DNA from: Macrobrachium rosenbergii
Taxonomy: Eukaryota > Arthropoda > Malacostraca > Decapoda > Palaemonidae
Length of the DNA: 64,000 nt
Assembly: GCF_040412425.1 (NCBI RefSeq)
Contig: NC_089749.1
Coordinates: forward strand, 11,477,662 to 11,541,661
Direction of reading: 5' to 3'
Shown: positions 50,443 through 60,674 of the stretch, piece by piece
How the letters are laid out: each line of letters opens with the position of its first letter
How positions within the stretch are numbered: position 1 is the stretch's first letter
Position numbers and translations under genes: made by a program
Notes under the pieces: model-generated
Told to the model about the DNA's origin: nothing
Databases searched by the model: none
The model's input: the letters and a program-made list of their open reading frames with translations, nothing else

Positions 50443-51682
50443 AATATTGAAATCAGATCACGCGATAGGGTTTATTTTGATCTCTGTCCAATTACAGTTC
50501 TCTAAGCATAAAAGTGACATTAAATTATTTTCGTTACTTTTGCGCGAATGTACGCTTAGAGATTCAGGTAGGTATGTGAACAATTTTTCTCGTGTGTGTT
50601 CAGCAAATTTGATGCGTTTGATGTAATTATAATATAAACATAGGCTTTCGCTTCTGAACACAAAAAATTTGACATGAGCATTAGAAAAGAGAATCTGCTT
50701 TTCCGAGTAAAAGCGAACTGCAAGAGTCATAATTACGTGCATAAATACGCATACATTTTTGTATGTGTGAATTCTACCAAATCTATACAACCATACAAAT
50801 TGTAAAATATGTTCGGTTGTTCGTATATGCCATTTCAGGTCAAAGATATTTTGGCGACGTGGGACCCGGATGGTTTTTCCCAGTAAAAATATTCTGTGAT
50901 TTTTTTTTTTTTGAGGGGGCCAGGGGAGGGCAGCTTCATTAGTCACCATTCAGTGAAAAATCAAAATATTTGTTATGGCGCGAAAACATTAGGTTTGTAA
51001 GCGCAGAGAAAATGTGCATTTTATTTACTCGTTTCTTCACCTCAGGACGGCAGAGTTTTTCCCGATTTATTTCATATGTTTTTTCCCGTTTTCTGATCAG
51101 TGAGGTTGTGTGGAAGCTTGGACGAAAAATCCGAAGAAATTTTTGGGTTTGGGGAATAACTGCTGGAGAAAGGGACCGTTTGGGAGCAAAATCTGTCATT
51201 TGAATTTTCCCTCAACCGACATGAGTGTAAATGGAGATATGTCGTAGGCCTCACGTCATTATATACTGAGTTCTCTGTTTGAAGTGACTGCCTGGTCATT
51301 TCATAGTGAAAGTATTAATATCAAATGGTAAGAAGTCTTATACACTTGCGTCCGATTATACTGAGAAATGAACGATTGTCCGCTGTATTTTTTTTTTTAA
51401 GACTTAATGTCAATTCAAAGTGACTAACTCTTAGAGTTCACGAAATATCATAAAACAGGTAAGTCTTACGGGCAGTTGAAACCTACCTCCCTCTGGGTGG
51501 CCTCATGGTTAAAAAAAGATAGAACCTTTGGCATTATTATGCTCGAAATCCGTTCTTGGCCTCGTAATACTTAAGATGAAGGCTTGTTGTGAACTGAAAC
51601 GTTGTCACTGGTGGACGATGATAAGAATTCCGCTTGATGATGACAGATCAGTAGCGACCTTGGAACATAAAAAAAAAAAAAA
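50443..51682. other. Unique DNA with an unassigned 163-codon minus-strand frame
   Basis: The minus-strand frame 50458-50949 has a mixed amino-acid composition (mid-portion FRSESLCLYYNYIKR), but I recognise no domain, signal peptide or transmembrane pattern. A second minus frame (50939-51199) overlaps its end in another frame. Neither has evidence beyond being open. Confidence 0.35.
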
Positions 51683-51978
51683 ACAAGTAAAAAATGCGCC
51701 GAATTTTCTTCGGCGCAATCGAGCTTTATGTACAGTGTATAATGCTGTGTGAGCCGTGGCCCATGAAGCTTTCAGCCACCATCCGGTGGTGGCCATGTTG
51801 TTGGTACATGTAGCGGTGCCAGAAGTATGATCATGTTTGATGATTGGAGGGTGGATGATCAACATACCAATTTGCAGCCCTCTAGCCTCAGTAGTTTTTA
51901 AGACCTGAGGGCGGACTGAAAAAATGCGGACGGACAGACAAAGCCGTCACAATAGTTTTATTTTACAGAAAACTAAAA
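51683..51978 (+). mobile_element. Repeat A copy 8 (subfamily II, one arm of the central stem deleted)
   Basis: Both ends are present (start hairpin GCGCCGAATTTTCTTCGGCG, end hairpin TTTATTTTACAGAAAAC). The sequence jumps from AGAAGTATGATCATG directly to TTTGATGATTGGAGGGTGGA, so the left arm of the central stem is missing while the loop and right arm remain. Confidence 0.9.
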
Positions 51979-52158
51979 AAAACACAAATTGAATGAATAT
52001 TGAATGAATAAATATATTTAAGGAATCTACATACAGTTTGGGAGCGCCTTCTTCCCTCACCAGCGTGGTAGGGGGGTTTTACTGTCTCCACACTGAAGAG
52101 CCAAAGTGAATGAGGATTCTTAAATATATTTGTTCCCCAATTTGTGTGTGTTTTTTTT
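51978..52158. repeat. Inverted repeat next to Repeat A copy 8
   Basis: The left arm (51978-52027) contains AACACAAATTG and AAATATATTTAAGGAATC. The right arm (52115-52158) contains GATTCTTAAATATATTTG and CAATTTGTGTGTG plus a T-run. The arms are about 40-50 bp, gapped, and separated by about 87 bp. Confidence 0.7.
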
Positions 52159-52878
52159 CCAGGTTCTCGTAACCTTGATAATAAAACAAGTGTAACTTAG
52201 ACTCCGATCGGCAGATTGAAACGTTGGATATGCCAGTCATTTTATTAATTCAACGTTTTGTCTGTCAGGATAGCCTAGATAATTAACACCCAAAGCTCGC
52301 CAATGATAGGTTTAAGACTAATGCAAATTATTCCGGATGTCTGACGTTTTATCCAGTTCGGTTTGGGGATTAATCAGCGGATTCGATGCGAATCATCGGC
52401 GTAGACTGCTTTCATCCCCCGGGTTTTACCTAGATTATTGAATGTTAATAATTACAGTTTTTAATGGGATTACAGCTTATGCTCTAAATATTCATTCAGT
52501 GTGTGCCGTGCTGCAGGTTATTGCCAGGATTTATGCGAGATAACTAGTGACCTCATTTTTTGTTTATTTTCCTCTTTGTATTTCTTCTTTGTTTTGCGTT
52601 TCTGTTAAGTTAACAGTGTCATGATTTGCTGGTTGTAAGGGAAAGGTTTTAGGTTTCACTTACGTTCACCTGGTCTCCGGGGCCAGCTGAGCGATGACGT
52701 CACGAGTCAACGAAATGAGGATCGCTAGTTGTGGTGCTACAAGTCTTTTCAGAATGTCGAAAGTAGCCTTTTAGTTCTTTAGGTCACAAATATATTGCAG
52801 AATTATTGCTACAATGAGAGGTAGGTCCTGTGATTGCGTTTATTTTGACTCCGCATCACATTTCTTTCTGGTTTTAGT
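52159..52878. other. Unique stretch, no gene seen
   Basis: About 52320-52560 lacks microsatellites and contains several GGATTA/TAATCC-type motifs. No exon recognised. Confidence 0.45.
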
Positions 52879-53260
52879 TTTTAGTTTTCATAGCAAAAGA
52901 AAACTATTGTGACAACTTTGTCTGTCCGCACTTTTTCTGTCCGCCAAATGGAGCTTAAACACTACTGAGGCTGGGGGCTGCAAATTGGTATGTTGATAAA
53001 TCGCCTCAATCTGTCTAACACCAAATTGCAGCCCTGTAGCGCCTCCAGTAGTTTTATTTTATTTTGAGGTTAGACTTAGCCGCTGATCATTTCGTCTGTA
53101 TGCTGCTATGAGTGCCAACAACACCCAATACCACCGGGCCATGTTCAAGTTTCATGGGCCGCGGCTGAGTGTTTCATGGGCCGTGGCTGAGAGTTTCATT
53201 CAGCATTATACGCTGTCAAGAAAACTCGATTGCGCCGAAGTTTCTTCGGCGCCTTTTAAA
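52879..53260 (-). mobile_element. Repeat A copy 9 (subfamily II)
   Basis: Reverse orientation, full length but more diverged in the central stem (AATTGGTATGTTGATAAATC then ACACCAAATTGCAGCCCTGT). The GCGC end hairpin is perfect (GCGCCGAAGTTTCTTCGGCG). Confidence 0.9.
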
Positions 53261-53307
53261 TTTTTTTTTTTTTTGTTTTTTGTTTTCGGTGATTACGTTT
53301 CTTGCGT

Positions 53308-53312
53308 TGATT

Positions 53313-53374
<62 letters not shown>
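53308..53374. repeat. (ATT)n microsatellite
   Basis: About 66 bp of ATT immediately downstream of Repeat A copy 9. Confidence 0.96.
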
Positions 53375-53376
<2 letters not shown>

Positions 53377-53932
53377 GGCATTGCACAATAGGTTTTCATT
53401 GACAGGTTTAGAATTTATTCTAGAAATTCGTAGATTTAAAAACATATATATTTGTACAGTTGCATAACTGGATTTGTCTTTCCAGTTCGTATCTTATTAA
53501 AAAAAAATATTATCCAGAAATCATTCTCATTTCCGTACCTTAATGTCGGTCACGACGTCACAGTTTCCACTTCGGTTGATGTTTGATTCCGAATCATTTT
53601 TGCTTTATGGAGGCCTAAACAGGTTACTTATAGGGAAGCTACGCTTTGGGGAAATCGCAACAGCCCATCGAAATGACGTGCGGGAATGACGAGTGACTCA
53701 AGGGAATTCGATGACGGACGTGACGTATTTAGGATGCTGTTTTTGCAGGACAGTTCGGCGAATGATGTGATGGCTCTGCTCTCTTGGGGCCAGGCTTTAT
53801 GGTAATGGAACGGAAGGGTTAATTTGTGTATTGGGAATCTATGGCGTTGTATTAATGTTCACTGGATTGAGGTGACACAATCTGAATGCCCTGTATGTGG
53901 AGTCTCGATTTTAGTGCGCTTGGCATAACAAA
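53375..53932. other. Unique stretch, no gene seen
   Basis: No microsatellite or recognisable frame. Confidence 0.45.
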
Positions 53933-54316
53933 ATAAGTAAAAAATGCGCCGAAGTTTCTTCGGCGCAATCGAGTTTTCTGTACAGCGTATACGTAATACT
54001 GTATGAAACTCTCAGCCACGGCTCATTTAACTCAGCCGCGACCCATGAAACTTTCAGCCACGGCCCGGTGGTGGCATGTGTTGTTGGCACATATAGTGGT
54101 GCCAGACGCACGATCATGCCCGACTTTAACATTAAATAAAATAAAAACTACTGAGGCTAGAGGGCTGCAATTTGGTATGTTTGATGATTGGAGAGTGGAT
54201 GATCAACAGACCAATTTGCAGCCTTCTAGCCTCAGTATCTTTTAAGATCTGAGGACGGACAGAAAAAATTGCGGACAAATAGCTATCTCAATAGTTTTCT
54301 TTTATAGAAAACTAAA
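53933..54316 (+). mobile_element. Repeat A copy 10 (subfamily II, near full-length reference copy)
   Basis: The start hairpin TGCGCCGAAGTTTCTTCGGC + GCA is perfect. The subterminal GAGTTTTCTGTACAG, the small hairpin TGGCACATATAGTGGTGCCA, the central stem (arms around GGGCTGCAATTTGGTATGTT) and the end hairpin AGTTTTCTTTTATAGAAAAC are all recognisable. Length is 384 bp with no flanking duplication. Copies 8, 9 and 10 lie within about 2.7 kb in mixed orientation. Confidence 0.93.
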
Positions 54317-54506
54317 ATTGAAAAGGCTTTGGTCTACGGTTTCCTTTCTATCTTGGATTCGGACTGTCCTACAAACTGGAGAATGTACACACGGAATTAA
54401 TTATACAACGCAAGTGCATTTTAACGTAAGACTCGATCTGAATAATTCTGTAGATTCTCAGAGATAGTTAATTAAGCCACTGCGATTTTGCTTTTTGTTC
54501 ACACGA

Positions 54507-54578
54507 TGGTATATAAATTCTGAGGTGAAATGATAGAAATTGTAACGTCCATAATTTCACCTCAGAATTTGCATACCA
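54507..54578. ncRNA. Candidate miRNA-precursor-like hairpin
   Basis: The left arm (54507-54531, TGGTATATAAATTCTGAGGT + GAAAT) pairs with the right arm (54554-54578) at 23 of 25 positions, with one 2-nt internal mismatch (AT opposite GC) and a 22-nt loop. The 72-nt span and a stem longer than 22 bp fit a metazoan pre-miRNA. There is no expression evidence, and it may equally be a decayed foldback element. Confidence 0.35.
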
Positions 54579-54889
54579 GTACTTTTCTAAAGAATCTGAG
54601 TAGGTCCTTTTCACCGTCGTTAATGACATTATCGTTAAATTGGAAAATTACCCCATTAACTGTTTCGACATAATTAGTGTTGTAGATTTTAGTTTTATTA
54701 TCTTAAGAAGGTTCTAGACACAAGAAAACTAAGAATCGTTTTAGTGATGTATTGACTTCATTTCCAAGTCTTCAGTAGTCTTACAAGTAAAAAAGCCTGT
54801 ATGGGTGATTGTGTACCTGTGTATGTATGGTGTTAAATGAGTGTTCAGTGAGGTTTTTGATCCTGAGTTCTGTCCACTACACCAACAGA

Positions 54890-55905
54890 ATTGTATTGCA
54901 AGTATAAATGAAATTTGTTTCAGTAGTGTTATAAGTAGATAAAATCTGTTTTAGTAGCATTACCAGTAAGTAAAATCCGTTTCGGTAGTATAAGCAAATA
55001 AAATCTGTTTCAGTAGTGTTATAAATAAATAAAATCTGTTTCAGTAGTATTATAAGTAAATAAAGTCTGTTTCAGTAGTATTATTATAGGTAAATAAAAT
55101 CTATTTCAGTAGTATTATAAGTAAATAAAATTGTTTTAGTAGTTTTACTAATAAATAAAATCTCTTTCAGTATTATTACTAGTAAATAAAGTCTGTTGCA
55201 ATAGTATTACAAATAAACAAAATTTGTCCCAGTATTTAAATAATATCTGTTTCAGTAAAATTACAAGTAAATAAAACCCATTTCAGTAGTATTTAAACAA
55301 TTAATATCTGTTTCAGTAACATTATACAAGTAAATAAAATCTGTTTCAGTAGTATTTGAATAATTAATATCTGTTTCAGGAACATTACAAGTAAATAAAA
55401 TCTGTTTCAATATTATTTAAATAATTAATATCTGTTTCAGTAACATTACAAGTAAATAAAATCTGTTTCAGTAGTATCTGAATAATTAATATCTGTTTCA
55501 GTGACATTACAAGTAAATGAAACCCATTTCAGTAGTATTTAAATAATTAATATCTGTTTCAGTCGTATTACAAGTAAATAAAATCTGTTTCAGTAGTATT
55601 TGAATAATTAATATCTGTTTCAGGAACATTACAAGTAAATAAAATCTGTTTCCGTAGTATTTGAATAATTAATATCTGTTTCAGTAACATTACAAGTAAA
55701 TAAAATCTGTTTCAGTAGTATTTGAATAATTAATATCTGTTTCAGTAACATTAAAAGTAAATAAAATCTGTTTCAGTAGTATTTGAATAATTAATATCTG
55801 TTTCAGTAACATTAAAAGTAAATAAAATCTGTTTCAGTAATATTTGAATAATTAATATCTGCTTCCGTAATATCACAAGTAAATAAAATCTGTTTCAATT
55901 GCAAG
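54890..55905 (+). repeat. 30-bp minisatellite evolving into a 61-bp higher-order repeat
   Basis: The left part (about 54890-55225) repeats ATAAGTAAATAAAATCTGTT + TCAGTAGTATT. The right part (about 55226-55905) repeats a 61-bp dimer, AAGTAAATAAAATCTGTTTC + AGTAGTATTTGAATAATTAA + TATCTGTTTCAGTAACATTAC, about 11 times. Each dimer carries AATAAA, GTAAAT and two TCTGTTTCAG motifs. Confidence 0.95.
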
Positions 55906-56258
55906 GCCGCATTGGTAGAATTTTGTGCACATATAATCTTGACTTTCTCCACCAGTGTATTTTTAGCAAAATTGTGAGGAAATTGGAATATTTGGTATTA
56001 AACCAAGGAACGGCAAATGATTTACGGTCGGCCAACGACGATAGTTTATTTATACCCGGGAACATCTCGAAATATTCCTGCACTGTGGATCTAAGAAACG
56101 GCAAAACAAAATAACGAATAAAATGCAAACTCGAAAACAGTGGCACGGACATTTCTGTGTACATGTTCAAAACATGTTTTTGTATTTTATTCTTCAGCCT
56201 CACTTCCACTGACGAGAGGTTTTGCCAGTAGTACCGTTCCATCAAATAAAAATTTCAG

Positions 56259-56325
<67 letters not shown>

Positions 56326-56587
56326 CCGTGCTGGTCTGTATGTAAGGATGAAAGTTTAAAAAGGCATTCGTTTAATCTTTTAACTGCTGTTTGTCTTTTT
56401 TTAACTGAAAAGAGATTTAATTTTGAGTTACTGTCTTTTATTTTCAGTGTCCTTAAAATTTTTACTATGATTATTTCCCCTTTTCTTATTTTGAGTTTCT
56501 TAGATTTTCATTTTTTTTTCTTTTAGCATGGTGATATATTTGCTAAAATTAAATTTCACACGAAATACATGTTCCATTCTTTTATAG

Positions 56588-56588
<1 letters not shown>
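55906..56588. other. Unique DNA with a (CT)n tract, no convincing gene
   Basis: A minus frame (55895-56245) and a plus frame (55899-56114) overlap without recognisable domains. (CT)n at about 56261-56321. Confidence 0.45.

Positions 56589-56652
<64 letters not shown>
56589..56652. repeat. (TA)n microsatellite
   Basis: TA with one AAATA interruption. Confidence 0.96.
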
Positions 56653-56885
56653 ACAACATCAGTACCTTCTTAACTTAAAGGACGGTCATTGCAAGGAAAT
56701 GTATTATACTAGGAAAAATCATAAATTCACCCCCTCCCCCCAAAAAAAAAAAAAATCCCAGCCTAAGCAGTTAGGATTTTCGTCTAAATGTGATGACAGA
56801 CACGGTTATCAAAATGATGCTTATATACTTGAAACAAAATTAATAAAATATTCCAGATTATTTGGATAATCATGAATCAGAGAGA

Positions 56886-57191
56886 ACTAACAGCAGCAAA
56901 AGTTAAGTGTACGTTAGTTTAACCAGACCGAGCTGATTAACAGCTCTCCTAGGGCTGGCCCGAAGGATTAGATTTATTTTTACGTGGCTAAGAATCATCT
57001 GGTTACCTAGCAACGGAACCTACAGCTTATTGTGGAATCCGAACCACATTATGACGAGAAATGAATTTCTATCACCAGAAATATATTCCTCATATTCTTC
57101 ATTGGCCGCTCGGAGAGTCGAACGCTGGGCTAACAGCGTGCCAGCAGAAAGCTCTACCCACCCCGCCAATGAAGAACTACTAACAGCAGCA
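56886..57191 (-). mobile_element. tRNA-derived SINE copy 4, full length with 13-bp target duplication
   Basis: The body (56899-57178) is flanked by ACTAACAGCAGCA at 56886-56898 and 57179-57191. Read on the minus strand, the head contains GGGTGGGTAGAGCTTTCTGC (A-box-like), then GCGTTCGACTCTCC (B box) at a tRNA-like spacing. It then carries the body shared with copies 1-3 and ends in GTTAAACTAACGTACACTTA. This is the best copy for defining the element as tRNA-derived. Confidence 0.93.
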
Positions 57192-57515
57192 GAAAGACCC
57201 CGTAGGGAGGTAGCGCCATCAGTGCACCTCATGCGGTGCACTGTAGGCATCAAAGCTCTTTGCAGCGGGCCTTCGGCCCCCAGCTGCAACCCCTTTCATT
57301 CCTCTTATTGTACCTCCTTTCATATTCTCTTCGTTCCATCTTACTTTCCACCCTCTCCTAACAATAATTGACTGATAGAGCAACTGCTTTGAGGTTTTCC
57401 TCCTGTTACACCTTTCAAATCTTTTACTGTCAGTTTCCGTTTCGGCGCTGAATGACCTCGTAGGTCCCAGTGCTTGGCCTTTGGCCTAAATTCTATATTC
57501 ATTTCAATTCAATTC
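57192..57515 (+). mobile_element. Retroposon C copy 2, abutting SINE copy 4
   Basis: Matches copy 1 throughout: CACCTCATGCGGTGCA, GGCCTTCGGCCCCCAGCTGC, CTCCTAACAATAATTGACTG, GAGGTTTTCCTCCTGTTACA and CGGCGCTGAATGACCTCGTA. It ends in CAATTCAATTCAA. The left edge begins a few bases from the right target duplication of SINE copy 4 (GCAGCAGAAAG). A similar AGCAGCGGAAGG follows the tail near 57517, which could be its own diverged target duplication. Confidence 0.88.
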
Positions 57516-58096
57516 AAGCAGCGGAAGGAGAAGCTATAGGAAAGAGGATTTTAATGACCCTCTTCTATTTTCTTTCACTATTTTCAAATTAGTCCAAAAT
57601 ATTCCCCCAGTGACGCACAGTACCAAGAGTGACCCGTGTAGGTTAGACTGTAGATCACACAGTTACCTGAACGTATTTAAAATTCAGGGGCGCATTCGAG
57701 TAGACAAATAGTATATAACCTTTTAAGCGCCGGTTCATCAAAATAACAATTACAAAAAAAAAAAAATTAGTACAGTGTAATGGCTATAATAATGAGCCGT
57801 TTTTCTATTCTCATTTGGGAAAAAAATGTTATTCAGTGGAAAGAATTGTTTTTATTTTTTGCGGCTGGGGATATATCCTTCCCAAAGCCTTTATTAATTA
57901 GGGATTGATGTTAGTGACAATATTAGAATTTGTTTATTTCAGATGGACAAGTTTATTTTATTTATTTATTTATTTATTTATGTATTTTTTGTACTGGTTC
58001 ATCACATGAAGCATTCGGACTTTAAATAGTAGTAGCGGATGAATATTATATAAATTTATTGAACATTTTAATTAGTGTAGTCGAGCGCGCACACAC

Positions 58097-58168
<72 letters not shown>

Positions 58169-58585
58169 TGTGTTTGTGTATGTGTGTAGATGAATAGATA
58201 TATTCTCTATGTTTTTGTATAAAATTAGATGATGATTCATGGTTATTGATTCTGTGATGTGCTACGCAGTTTTAGGATAACTACTCCTCATTAAATATTT
58301 TGATAACATTAATTGGTCAGTTTTTCGTATCAGACAGATAATGTTGCATTCAAAAGATGTAGTATATATTTGTAAAGGCTGATGAATAGGCCTATTTGTA
58401 TTTCGTTGGTTTTCACGCCATTCTACCTTTTCATGAAAATTCTCAGAACTCGTCTATTATTTATTAGCTTTTAATATACAATATTAAGTGTAATAAACAC
58501 AATTCTCTGCACAAAACTACTAGTATGTAATATTGCGAAGTCATTCGTACTACTTATAATATCGGTAAATACATTTTACGAGAGC
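57516..58585. other. AT-rich DNA with (TTTA)n and (TA)n tracts
   Basis: (TTTA)n at about 57954-57981 and (TA)n at about 58098-58160. No gene seen. Confidence 0.6.
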
Positions 58586-59368
58586 ACAATGTCATCATTA
58601 TGTCACGTCCTTTTAAATTACAATGTCATCATTATGTCACGTCTTTATAAATTACAATGTCATCATTATGTCACGGCCCCATAAACTACAATGTCATCCT
58701 TGTGTCACGGCCCTACAAATTACAATATCATCATTATGTTACGGCCCCATAAACTACGATGTCATCATTGTGTCACGGCCCTATCAATTACAATGTCATC
58801 ATTATGTCACGTCCTTATAAATTACAACGTCACCATTATGTCACGTCCTTATAAATTACAATGCCATCATTATGTCACGTCCTTATAAATTACAATGTCA
58901 TTATGTCACGTCCTTATGAATTACAATGACATTATTATGTCACGTCCTTATGAATTACAATGTCATCATTATGTCACGTCCTTATGAATTACAATGTCAT
59001 CATTATATCACGTCCTTATGAATTACGATGTCATCATTATGTCACGTCCTTGTGAATTACAGTGTCATCATTATGTCACGTCCTTATAAATTAAAATGTC
59101 ATCATTATGTCACGTCCTTATGAATTACAATATCATCATTATGTCACGACCTTATAAATTATAATGTCACCATTATGTCACGTCCTTATGAATTACAATG
59201 TCATCACTGTCACGTCCTTATAAATTAAAATGTCATCATTATGTCACGTCCTTATGAATTACAATATCATCATTATGTCACGTCCTTATAAATTATAATG
59301 TCATCATTATGTCACGTCCTTATGAATTACAATGTCACCATTATGCCACGTCCGTTTGAATTACACTG
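58586..59368 (+). repeat. 34-bp minisatellite (about 23 copies)
   Basis: The unit is ATTACAATGTCATCATTATG + TCACGTCCTTATGA, with a CGGCCCCATAA/CGGCCCTACAA variant class at about 58670-58790 and shortened units near 58895 and 59205. It shares the 34-bp period with the array at 6613 but not its sequence. Confidence 0.95.
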
Positions 59369-60131
59369 GCGTTAAGAAAAGCTCTCAACGAGTGTCATTG
59401 GTAATTTTCCGTGCGTTATGAAGATCATTTAGACGAAGTCAGTCATAATTATCTCCACTCAGTGATAGCTTTTGAGAACATCGACCGTCGTTTCTCGTTG
59501 GCTTTTTAACAATTTTCGCAGTTTATGGAAATGAATTGTTTGTAGATTGTGTCATTTTTTTAGTGTAATTGTAAACAGTCTCGGTTTATATCTAGATAAT
59601 TGCTTGAAAGCACAAGTCATCTTTTTTGTCTTTTTTGATGTCATACCGTTTGTCACTGACATTAACAATATAATTTAAAAAGCAAAGATTTATATTGTCA
59701 TAACTGTAATAATATTAATAATAATGTTATTAATAATATTAGCGCAAAGTAAACATTTACTTGAGTACATCTTCATAATTTGTGACGTCATTCGCAATTA
59801 TTGTTAAACTCATTTACGAAAAGAAATATCAAAACACTTTGATAACACCGACTCCTTCTACGAAGGCGGTTGTAATTACCGACTTCGTTACTCTCGCATC
59901 AAGATCAAGCAAAACGCTTTGACTAGTCTCCAAATCATCACTTCGTGACGTCATTCGTAAATACGTCATTTGTAATCAACGAAGTCCTCGCGATTCCGCC
60001 TTCCCCGTATTAATGGCCGGGAGACGATACCCGAATTAAGCAATTAAGATATCCGGCCGTAGTAATTGTGGCATCAGCCTCAGATGGATCTCATTAAATT
60101 GGATTTATGGATTACCTTCCAATGGATATCA

Positions 60132-60133
<2 letters not shown>
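59369..60133. other. Unique stretch, no gene seen
   Basis: About 59930-60125 is free of microsatellites and has several TAATT/ATTA and TGACGTCA-like motifs (GTGACGTCATTCG near 59945, AAGCAATTAAG near 60037, AGTAATTGTGG near 60060). It may be a conserved non-coding element; this is inference only. Confidence 0.4.

Positions 60134-60194
<61 letters not shown>
60134..60194. repeat. (CT)n microsatellite
   Basis: About 60 bp of CT followed by a C-run. Confidence 0.96.
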
Positions 60195-60195
<1 letters not shown>

Positions 60196-60254
60196 CCCCT
60201 GATTCGGGAACAAGCGAAGCAGGTGAAACGCGATATCCCGATAAAGGATGATGA

Positions 60255-60341
60255 GAACGGGTGGGGTTTTGTGGGGTGGGGAAGAGAGGGGGAGGTTTAG
60301 GACGGGGAGTGGTGTGTGTTTGGATTTGGGGGCGGGGGGGC
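60255..60341 (+). other. G-rich tract with multiple G-quadruplex possibilities
   Basis: At least eight runs of three or more G lie within about 85 bp (GGGTGGGGTTTTGTGGGGTG, GAGGGGGAGG, ACGGGGAG, GGGGGCGGGGGGG). Confidence 0.65.
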
Positions 60342-60614
60342 TAAGTAGTATCGGCGAATTTCTGTGTCTTTGATAGTCAGCTGGTCGCCTTCTTGGAATT
60401 TCAGAGTGCGTTCCCTTGCATTTTGATGGGATTAATGACTGGTTATTGTACATGTATCTGTTTTTTTTTTTCAAGAGTAATTGAGTCACTGGTTAAGCAA
60501 GACTGTTTGAACCCTGTGCGGGAGTTGAGTTATGACCGAATGGTGGTTTTTATAGCTAGGGATTTTTCGACCTAAGGGAGATACCAGAGAAAATTTATAT
60601 GTTGATGTATTTAG

Positions 60615-60615
<1 letters not shown>

Positions 60616-60672
<57 letters not shown>
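60616..60672. repeat. (CT)n microsatellite
   Basis: About 57 bp of CT. Confidence 0.96.

Positions 60673-60674
<2 letters not shown>

Noticed and set aside
50458..50949. 163-codon minus-strand protein gene
   Set aside because: No recognisable domain, no supporting splice or promoter evidence, and the length is within chance for a 64-kb window of this composition.
57100..57178. tRNA gene on the minus strand
   Set aside because: The A- and B-box-like sequences are the head of SINE copy 4, bounded by a target-site duplication and followed by the SINE body. It does not fold into a complete tRNA.
58586..59368. CRISPR-like direct repeats of 34 bp
   Set aside because: The repeats are head to tail without spacers, an ordinary minisatellite.
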